A stretch of DNA of 10,729 bases, taken from NCBI GenBank assembly GCA_030591125.1, contig JAUVBP010000024.1, forward strand, positions 1 through 10,729, given 5' to 3'. Numbering within the stretch: the first letter of the stretch is position 1; each line of letters begins with the position of its first letter. The DNA comes from Candidatus Woesearchaeota archaeon (GTDB lineage Archaea; Nanobdellota; Nanobdellia; Woesearchaeales; UBA11576). The notes below the pieces were generated by a model that was not told the origin of the DNA, did not search any database, and was given only the letters and a program-made list of their open reading frames with translations. The translations under genes were made by a program, and so were the position numbers. Below, piece after piece: positions 6,164-10,729 of this stretch.

Positions 6164-6373
6164 TTACCTCTTTTTCTGTTTCTTGAGCTTCATCTCTTTC
6201 GGATGATGCATTGTCTCGTCTTTGATCCTGACTTTCTTTGAACGGAGCAGCCGTTTCAGGAATGACTCTCCTTTCTTCAGCTTGCTCTCTTCTTTGTCTA
6301 ATTCAGGGAGCCTGGAAAGTTCCTTGTCCTTCTGTTTCAGATGATCAATATCTTGCTTATCAGGTCGTACCAT
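6164..6373 (-). CDS. 69-residue highly basic, charged protein of unknown function
   Basis: The protein is dominated by Lys, Arg, Glu and Asp, with almost no hydrophobic core. It is probably a helix or disordered tail, with the basic stretches LKRLLRSKKVRIK (39-51) and MKLKKQKKR (61-69) at the end, suggesting binding to RNA, ribosome or membrane phosphate; that is inference from composition only. A GAGGGA Shine-Dalgarno lies 6 nt before the ATG. It lies 46 nt after pth2 and overlaps the ribosome-binding region of the small membrane protein gene downstream. No family is recognised. The tight order and the Shine-Dalgarno sites make a three-gene transcript likely. Confidence 0.65.
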   Translation of the reverse strand: MVRPDKQDIDHLKQKDKELSRLPELDKEESKLKKGESFLKRLLRSKKVRIKDETMHHPKEMKLKKQKKR

Positions 6374-6419
6374 CTTTTTCCCTCAATGAGTATCATATCA
6401 TCAACCATATATCCTGGAT

Positions 6420-6758
6420 TCATAGCATAGGCAGTTTCCCTGTCACTTTATCTATGATATCTTCAGAATCAGGGCCTATCCCCACACAGGTCTTTGTCCC
6501 GGGAGCTATGCAGGTCTTACCTGCATCAGTTATGACTGCGGCTATAAGCTTCTCTGTCTTGGCCTTGTTCACATAACTGAGCATTGTCTTCTCATCCGGA
6601 ACCTTAAGTACAATCTTTTTCTGACCTTCAGAACGCCAGTCATCCACTTTTGATCCTGATGACTTCAGTGTTGCCTCGACAGCTGCATGAGCTACCTGCG
6701 CTGCTAACTTACCTTTAGGCAATTTCAGGTCCTGCCTTACCAGAATGACAAGCTTCAT
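6420..6758 (-). CDS. pth2: Peptidyl-tRNA hydrolase, Pth2 type
   Basis: A 112-residue enzyme that releases peptides from prematurely dissociated peptidyl-tRNA so that the tRNA can be reused. It acts in the cytoplasm. The Pth2 signature is clear: VILVRQDLKLPKGKLAAQVAHAA (4-26), including the GKxAAQxxHA motif, then the central VLKVPDEKTMLSYVNKA block, and the family's C-terminal AGKTCIAPGTKTCVGIGP followed by IDKVTGKL. The length is normal for archaea. Two ATGs are possible. I chose 6758 because the TATA-like TGTATAAG is about 24 nt upstream of it and only about 18 nt from 6764. It is the first gene of a likely operon with two small ORFs. Confidence 0.94.
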   Translation of the reverse strand: MKLVILVRQDLKLPKGKLAAQVAHAAVEATLKSSGSKVDDWRSEGQKKIVLKVPDEKTMLSYVNKAKTEKLIAAVITDAGKTCIAPGTKTCVGIGPDSEDIIDKVTGKLPML

Positions 6759-6777
6759 ATCCATCGATAAACAACCT

Positions 6778-6785
6778 CTTATACA
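6778..6785 (-). promoter_or_regulatory. TATA box for pth2
   Basis: Minus-strand TGTATAAG is centred about 24 nt before the ATG at 6758. It marks an independent promoter between the hairpins upstream and pth2, and favours the second of the two in-frame ATGs as the true start. Confidence 0.5.
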
Positions 6786-6835
6786 ACAATTCCACTGGTG
6801 TGTTCACCTATGGTGTTGATACCTGGTGGAATTGT
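6786..6835. repeat. Hairpin-forming inverted repeat, 10-bp stem
   Basis: ACAATTCCAC (6786-6795) and GTGGAATTGT (6826-6835) are exact reverse complements. The enclosed 30 nt contain a second pairing, CACC/GGTG around TAT (6805-6815). On the minus strand it lies directly before the pth2 TATA box, so it may be the end of the metallopeptidase transcript or an operator. Confidence 0.5.
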
Positions 6836-6837
6836 GG

Positions 6838-6894
6838 AGTCAAGAATCACCCGATAGGGGACTATAATGTTCATGCCATCGGCGGTTCTTGACT
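6838..6894. repeat. Hairpin-forming inverted repeat, 9-bp plus 5-bp stem
   Basis: AGTCAAGAA (6838-6846) pairs exactly with TTCTTGACT (6886-6894). After a small internal loop, CCGAT (6851-6855) pairs with ATCGG (6878-6882), leaving a 22-nt loop. It begins 7 nt beyond the metallopeptidase stop codon on the minus strand. There is no following T run, so a simple intrinsic terminator is not obvious; a 3' stabilising structure or small RNA are alternatives. Confidence 0.5.
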
Positions 6895-6900
6895 ACCTCT

Positions 6901-7983
6901 TTAAAAACTAAGCAGGCTTTTAAACGTTTGGTTTTTTGGGATGTACTTCGGCGTGTTCAGCGATTGCATCTCCTTTATAGCTTCAATATGTCCGATACCT
7001 ATCTTGCCCACGTATAGGTCATTGATGGATCCACCTTCTGCGAGATACTTCTTGACCTTGAGGTACCCTTCTATGTAGACAAAGTCTTTTGGACAGCCTC
7101 CGGGCTTTGATGTATCTGCGATTCCGCGTTTGACCCGGGTGGTTATCCTGAATGCTGTCGATGGTGTGAAGAATTGAATAAGGTATTGATATATCTCTGA
7201 GAAGCTCTTGGTAATTGCCATCTGTACGGCAATCGCTCGAGCAGCGTAGTTCTTTATGTTCTCATTATTGAGCAGGCCGAACCGCTCTTCATTTACCACT
7301 GCAAGCCCCTCTTCTGTAGCAAGATAATCAGGGAAACCATGGAAGAACATCATGAATGGTTGTTCTCTTCCGTTCTCTGCGCGCAGGACATGCGTGCCTA
7401 TCTCGTGTATGACTAGACGTCGGATGAAATTATCTGAGAACCTGAAGTTCTCCTTCACAAAGATCATCTTCTTCGATACCAATACTGCGGCGCTCGCGCT
7501 CATGTTCTTGGTGTCAACAGTATAATCAAATCCGTAATGATTCACTTCCGCCTGTATCATATGTTTCGCTTTTACCGAGTCTATGGTCTTTGGTTCTTTC
7601 TCACACTCAAGAGTGAGAAGGTTTGCGGAATGATCAAGCACTTTCTTTGAAGGAGTCCCGTATACCTTCCGGGAGAATACTGTGAATTTCTTTGAGCCTC
7701 TATTATTTAGCATTTCGCACTTGTCTATGAAAAGGTTGCGTTTCTTGTTGAGCAGCTCACCGAAAGCAGAATCATGTTCGTTGATAGAGTGGAGCTGGGC
7801 CTGCACTGTGTCGTAATTGAATTTAGGCTCTGGGTAGATGAAATAAGGGTCATAATCAGGGTCTTCCAGCACCTTGCGCTTTTCAGACTCGTTGTTTATG
7901 GGATTTATATCGAAAAAGCTGACTGGATTGATCACTCGCTGTAGATTGACATCTATGTTCTTTAGTCTGAAAAAATCCGCCAT
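6901..7983 (-). CDS. DUF1704 / MATCAP-like metallopeptidase
   Basis: A 360-residue protein of the family once named 'flavohemoglobin expression-modulating QEGLA motif' and now linked to MATCAP, the tubulin tyrosine carboxypeptidase of animals. The metal motif is HEIGTH (193-198), the HExxxH spacing that distinguishes this family from ordinary HExxH proteases. The third ligand probably comes from TEEGLA (223-228), the counterpart of QEGLA. The N-terminal half (about 60-190) carries the family's preceding helical region and the strand MSASAAVLVSKKMIFVKENF. No signal peptide or membrane helix is seen, so it is presumably cytoplasmic. The substrate in archaea is unknown; a C-terminal-residue peptidase is an inference from MATCAP. 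A TATA box at 8011-8019 gives a leader of about 6 nt. It is divergent from corA. Confidence 0.86.
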   Translation of the reverse strand: MADFFRLKNIDVNLQRVINPVSFFDINPINNESEKRKVLEDPDYDPYFIYPEPKFNYDTVQAQLHSINEHDSAFGELLNKKRNLFIDKCEMLNNRGSKKFTVFSRKVYGTPSKKVLDHSANLLTLECEKEPKTIDSVKAKHMIQAEVNHYGFDYTVDTKNMSASAAVLVSKKMIFVKENFRFSDNFIRRLVIHEIGTHVLRAENGREQPFMMFFHGFPDYLATEEGLAVVNEERFGLLNNENIKNYAARAIAVQMAITKSFSEIYQYLIQFFTPSTAFRITTRVKRGIADTSKPGGCPKDFVYIEGYLKVKKYLAEGGSINDLYVGKIGIGHIEAIKEMQSLNTPKYIPKNQTFKSLLSF

Positions 7984-8010
7984 CGTCCCTGAAATTATCC
8001 GTATTACTCC

Positions 8011-8019
8011 CTATATAAA
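8011..8019 (-). promoter_or_regulatory. TATA box for the DUF1704 metallopeptidase gene
   Basis: Minus-strand TTTATATAG is centred 32 nt before the ATG at 7983, which would start transcription near 7989. It is one of two opposed promoters in the 104-nt divergent gap shared with corA. Confidence 0.6.
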
Positions 8020-8056
8020 CCTTGTTGTTTTATTCTCCTCGAGAGTAGGGACAAAA

Positions 8057-8076
8057 GTTTAAATAGCGTATAAATA
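8057..8076 (+). promoter_or_regulatory. Tandem TATA-like boxes before corA
   Basis: GTTTAAATA (8057-8065) is centred 26-27 nt before the ATG at 8088, the standard spacing for a leaderless archaeal start. A second box, GTATAAATA (8068-8076), is only about 16 nt away and would start transcription within the gene, so the first is likely the functional one. Confidence 0.6.
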
Positions 8077-8087
8077 GGTTTCAGAGC

Positions 8088-9032
8088 ATGATAACTGTAT
8101 ATCATAGACCTAATAATCATGTGGTAGAGGGCAAGATAGAAAACCTGAAGTCCCGTAAGACTGTATGGGTTGATTGCTATAACCCTTCAAGGGCAGAACT
8201 TGATGAGATATCTAAACTTGTAGGCATCCCTAAGTCAGAGTTCCGTGAGCACCTTCTTGGTTATGAGCGGCCTACAACACTTGAGACTGAGGATTATTCC
8301 CTGATTGTCTTTGGAGCACCCATAATGAAGGGACATATCTCCAGAGTCTCCTCTGTCGCGTTCTTCATGTGCAAGAACCAGAACGTGGTCACGCTGAGGA
8401 CTGCAGAGATCAGTGCCTTATCCCGCTTCAAGCAAGAGATGTTGGACAAGAATCCCCGTTACCTTGATTCTCCAACTAAAGTATTACAGCTGATGCTTGA
8501 ACATATAATCGACAGCTATTTTGAGCACATGGAGATATTCCAGGAGCATGCTGACAGGATAGAGACGATAGTCTTCAAGGATCCCCGCAAAGAGTCTGTT
8601 GAAGAGACATTCAAGATACGGAAATCAGTCCTCCTTTTCCAGAAGGCGCTTATCGCCAATAGGGAGGCAATCTTCTCAATAGAGAAGAAGAATCTTTCAA
8701 GGCTTGCAAAAAAAGATCTCTTTGGTTTCAGAGACATACGGGAAGATGTGATGCAGCTCATAGATTCAGGAGATACCATGCGGAGCCTGCTTGCAGGTGT
8801 GCTTGACATATATACTTCTGCAGTATCCAATCAGATGAATGAAGTGATGAAGAAGCTCACGGTGGTCGCGTCATATGTTTTGATACCGACATTGATCGCC
8901 AGTATATATGGCATGAACTTCAAGAACATGCCAGAACTTTCCTGGAAGCTGGGGTATCCTTTCTCGTTGCTCGTGATGGCAGTCTCTATAATCTCTGTGT
9001 GGTTATATTTCAGGAAGTCTAAGATGATATGA
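8088..9032 (+). CDS. corA: CorA-family Mg2+/divalent cation channel
   Basis: A 314-residue subunit of the homopentameric CorA channel, which takes up Mg2+ (some members carry Co2+, Ni2+ or Zn2+). Residues 1-250 form the cytoplasmic regulatory domain, mixed alpha/beta then long helices. The conserved pore motif YGMN is at 274-277, at the end of the first membrane helix (about 257-273). The external loop contains MPEL (282-285), and the second membrane helix runs from about 291 to 308, followed by the basic tail RKSKM. The length and layout are normal and complete. It stands alone between a divergent metallopeptidase gene and a convergent orphan gene, with a T run at 9108-9113 as likely terminator. 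Confidence 0.93.
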   Translation: MITVYHRPNNHVVEGKIENLKSRKTVWVDCYNPSRAELDEISKLVGIPKSEFREHLLGYERPTTLETEDYSLIVFGAPIMKGHISRVSSVAFFMCKNQNVVTLRTAEISALSRFKQEMLDKNPRYLDSPTKVLQLMLEHIIDSYFEHMEIFQEHADRIETIVFKDPRKESVEETFKIRKSVLLFQKALIANREAIFSIEKKNLSRLAKKDLFGFRDIREDVMQLIDSGDTMRSLLAGVLDIYTSAVSNQMNEVMKKLTVVASYVLIPTLIASIYGMNFKNMPELSWKLGYPFSLLVMAVSIISVWLYFRKSKMI

Positions 9033-9107
9033 GTGGTCATCCTATGCAGGTTTATTGTTGAATCTGAAGCTCGTCCAGATGTTCCTGTTCTAATCCTGAC
9101 GCCACCA

Positions 9108-9113
9108 TTTTTT
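9108..9113 (+). terminator. T6 run after corA
   Basis: Six T residues about 75 nt after the corA stop codon, overlapping the end of the convergent orphan gene. Oligo-T runs alone can terminate archaeal transcription. Confidence 0.35.
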
Positions 9114-9957
9114 AATTTTCATGTCTCATGGAGTTTTTTTTGCGTTGCGTGACCACCCCACGAGCGGGCCAATAGTCGTCGATGACGTCGCCGGCATCGA
9201 CGTCGAACCTAACGTTGTCGCCGACGACGCCCAACACCACAGGCCGCTCAATGTCATTGTCGGGTTTGTTGTTGATATGCCACAGATAAGGCTTCTTGCC
9301 TTCTTTGCCAATCCATTCGTACACCTCTTCAACAAGGGCCAAATCATCAGTTCCTAGTATTGCGTTTATCACATTATCAAAGCCACAACTATCATTTACG
9401 TAGTCATTCTGACCTACAAAACTTCCTTTCACTGTTCTTGCATTCTTGCTCTTCCAATCGTGAGTTACAACATCCTTTCCATTCTTTGCGTACTTTGCTC
9501 TGGTGCTTGTCATCATCCAGCTGTTTGTGAAGTCTTTTTGGAAAACTTCTCTGACAGTTTGCACTAAGTCCTGCTGTTCGCTATCAGGATGATCTTGATT
9601 ATTGTAAAGTGCGGCGATTGTAGCGTGATACAAAGGAGCACTAGGCAATTTAAACTCTGTCTTTTTTGTAATTTTAACCCAATCTGCTTGATTATTATTC
9701 TGTCCGCCGTCGAACAGTTCTTTGCTCCAATCGACAGTGTAAATCCCGTAGTGGTATTCAAGATTATGAAAACTATACCTGTCATCCAATTCCTCAATAT
9801 GGAACTTTCCTTCAAGATCCTTCTTTCGCTTCGTAGCACTCGCTTTCAGCTTATCAATAATAGGACTTTGCTCTTCCTCAACTTCTGGTTTTGGAGTACC
9901 AAATAGCGCTCTGTAGTAATCATCCACAGTCCGTATCTCAGGGATCTTAAGTTTCAT
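9112..9957 (-). CDS. 281-residue orphan protein of unknown function
   Basis: A soluble protein without signal peptide or membrane helix. I do not recognise a named family. Residues 20-50 are charged and probably helical or disordered. The part from 60 on looks folded: FHNLEYHYGIYTVDW (63-77), SAPLYHATIAALYNN (105-119), WMMTSTRAKYAKNGKDVVTHDW (147-168), GFDNVINAILGTDDLALVEEVYEWIG (192-217) and PVVLGVVGDNVRFDVDAGDVIDD (239-261). The ATG overlaps the stop of the 40-codon ORF upstream (ATGA), which suggests translational coupling and explains the lack of a Shine-Dalgarno. Codon use is uneven: the last third, roughly 9160-9250, is rich in GAC, GTC and GCG codons, while the first part is AT-rich. 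It converges on corA and is divergent from the Fic gene. Confidence 0.82.
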   Translation of the reverse strand: MKLKIPEIRTVDDYYRALFGTPKPEVEEEQSPIIDKLKASATKRKKDLEGKFHIEELDDRYSFHNLEYHYGIYTVDWSKELFDGGQNNNQADWVKITKKTEFKLPSAPLYHATIAALYNNQDHPDSEQQDLVQTVREVFQKDFTNSWMMTSTRAKYAKNGKDVVTHDWKSKNARTVKGSFVGQNDYVNDSCGFDNVINAILGTDDLALVEEVYEWIGKEGKKPYLWHINNKPDNDIERPVVLGVVGDNVRFDVDAGDVIDDYWPARGVVTQRKKNSMRHEN

Positions 9958-10076
9958 TTTCTATGTATGTCGTCCAGGATTATCGTTCCTATGTCGTCTG
10001 ATTGACCAACAGGTATGACTTTTACTTTTCCTTCATAGTACGCTTCTCCTGATATCTCAACAGCACATGAAGCCAC
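9954..10076 (-). CDS. 40-codon GTG-start ORF coupled to the orphan gene
   Basis: The ORF begins with GTG and reads VASCAVEISGEAYYEGKVKV, then IPVGQSDDIGTIILDDIHRK, a balanced sequence that looks like a small beta-strand protein. Its TGA stop overlaps the ATG of the downstream 281-residue gene by the 4-nt ATGA arrangement. A palindromic TTTATAAA box is centred 27 nt before the GTG, so the transcript would begin at that codon. The frame is closed by a TAA just upstream at the box, and contains no ATG start. Codon composition resembles a real gene. No family is recognised. It could instead be the remnant of a longer gene, but the promoter and the coupling argue for a functional small protein. 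Confidence 0.6.
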   Translation of the reverse strand: MASCAVEISGEAYYEGKVKVIPVGQSDDIGTIILDDIHRK

Positions 10077-10099
10077 TGGTTCTCTAAAACTGAGGTTTT

Positions 10100-10107
10100 T
10101 TTATAAA
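10100..10107 (-). promoter_or_regulatory. TATA box for the 40-codon ORF / orphan gene pair
   Basis: The palindrome TTTATAAA is centred 27 nt before the GTG at 10076. It is flanked by T and A runs and lies in the divergent gap with the Fic gene. Confidence 0.6.
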
Positions 10108-10127
10108 ATTATCGTAAAAAAGGCAAA

Positions 10128-10138
10128 GTATATAAATA
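10128..10138 (+). promoter_or_regulatory. TATA box for the Fic-family gene
   Basis: GTATATAAATA is centred about 26 nt before the ATG at 10159, the classic leaderless spacing, with a purine-rich run just upstream that could serve as the BRE. Confidence 0.65.
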
Positions 10139-10158
10139 AGTTGTGCTTCTAGGGCATT

Positions 10159-10729
10159 ATGCCTACCTCATATGATGTATTTGCCAAGATCATCGAGAAA
10201 GCCCCTTGCAGGATAAAAAACCTGGGTTTCAAGGGTTCTGTCTACAGTCATGTCACAAAATTAAAGGCAGCTGGCTGGATCCAGAAAAAGAATAATACAT
10301 TGATCCCTATAAAGAATAAAGAAACAGGACTCATCTTTCATATCATAAAATATTGTCTGAATCATGGATTGGATTACAACATTCTTTTCAAAGAAAGTAT
10401 GAAACTCATACTTAAGCACCTGCCCAAGTCCTTGCCTGACTTAAGACCTGAGCCATTGAAGGACAGGAAGGAAGTGTATGATATTCTCAGATATCTTGAA
10501 GATAATCAATTCATCCTGAAATATTCGAAGAGACCTGCACAAGGAAGGATGCTCAAACACCAGATGTTTGATAGCGTATTATCATTATATGATCTGAAGA
10601 CCGAACTAAATGCTATTAAGATAGTAGACTTCCTGCCCAGGATATTAAAGATTAAGACAGAACCGATAAACCCTTTTGACAGGAAGATCTTCTCTTTCCT
10701 GGCAGGCTCTGCCCAGCTTGAAGGCAGCA
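10159..10729 (+). CDS. Fic-family protein with N-terminal winged-helix-like region, cut by the window edge
   Basis: Only the first 190 residues are visible. Residues about 5-55 look like a winged-helix DNA-binding fold (VFAKIIEKAPCRIKNLGFKG, then a helix YSHVTKLKAAGWI and a strand/wing KNNTLIPI). Residues 100-165 are helical. Residues 171-190 read NPFDRKIFSFLAGSAQLEGS, which resembles the start of Fic proteins; SAQLEG fits the (S/T)xxxE(G/N) inhibitory motif that blocks ATP binding in class II Fic enzymes. The catalytic HxFx(D/E)GNGR motif should lie beyond the right edge and has not been seen. Fic enzymes usually transfer AMP to a Thr, Ser or Tyr of a target protein. The divergent 40-codon/orphan pair lies 82 nt upstream. 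Confidence 0.72.
   Translation, partial: MPTSYDVFAKIIEKAPCRIKNLGFKGSVYSHVTKLKAAGWIQKKNNTLIPIKNKETGLIFHIIKYCLNHGLDYNILFKESMKLILKHLPKSLPDLRPEPLKDRKEVYDILRYLEDNQFILKYSKRPAQGRMLKHQMFDSVLSLYDLKTELNAIKIVDFLPRILKIKTEPINPFDRKIFSFLAGSAQLEGS

Noticed and set aside
8831..9040. Minus-strand 69-residue frame over the end of corA
   Set aside because: It is antisense to the conserved GMN pore and membrane helices of CorA, which fully explain this stretch.
1..10729. CRISPR array, insertion sequence, rRNA or tRNA gene
   Set aside because: I saw no regularly spaced direct repeats, no transposase-like protein and no conserved RNA gene motifs on either strand.

Overview
The window looks like chromosomal DNA of an archaeon, most likely a DPANN-type or similarly small-genome lineage such as Woesearchaeota or Pacearchaeota. 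Several gene types are archaeal or archaeal/eukaryotic only: transcript-cleavage factor TFS, an NMD3-type ribosome export/assembly protein, a Ser-His (ER-type) signal peptidase and the Pth2-type peptidyl-tRNA hydrolase. The lineage is inferred from protein style, gene density and expression signals; no rRNA or tRNA is present to settle it. Most first genes have a TATA-like box centred about 26 nt before the start codon, as expected for leaderless archaeal mRNAs, while several internal genes have a Shine-Dalgarno sequence.

Positions 1-2565 are read on the minus strand: signal peptidase, then TFS, then a DUF167/YggU protein, then a two-domain dCTP-deaminase-family protein that runs off the left edge. 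Between TFS and DUF167 lies a 113-nt element closed by a perfect 13-bp inverted repeat and not explained by any gene. The plus-strand NMD3 gene diverges from the signal peptidase. One near-symmetric TATA element between them appears to serve both.

Positions 3392-5914 hold an AT-rich DUF1284 cysteine protein (plus), possibly acquired, and convergent to it a 604-residue membrane-anchored thiol-disulfide protein with three thioredoxin-like segments and a His-rich cytoplasmic tail (minus). Positions 6015-6764 form a minus-strand cluster: pth2, a very basic 69-residue protein and a 48-residue single-pass membrane protein starting with TTG. Upstream of pth2, two adjacent hairpins fill the gap to a MATCAP/DUF1704-type metallopeptidase gene (minus), which diverges from a CorA Mg2+ channel gene (plus).

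Positions 9112-10729 are the least understood part. A 281-residue orphan protein is translationally coupled through an ATGA overlap to a 40-codon GTG-start ORF and has its own promoter. Divergent from this pair is a Fic-family protein with an N-terminal winged-helix-like region, cut by the right edge just after its inhibitory-type motif.

Overall the window combines information processing (TFS, NMD3, Pth2), protein secretion and extracytoplasmic folding (signal peptidase, Dsb-like protein), nucleotide metabolism and ion transport, plus accessory material at the right end. I see no CRISPR array, insertion sequence, rRNA or tRNA. No gene-free stretch exceeds 300 bases.
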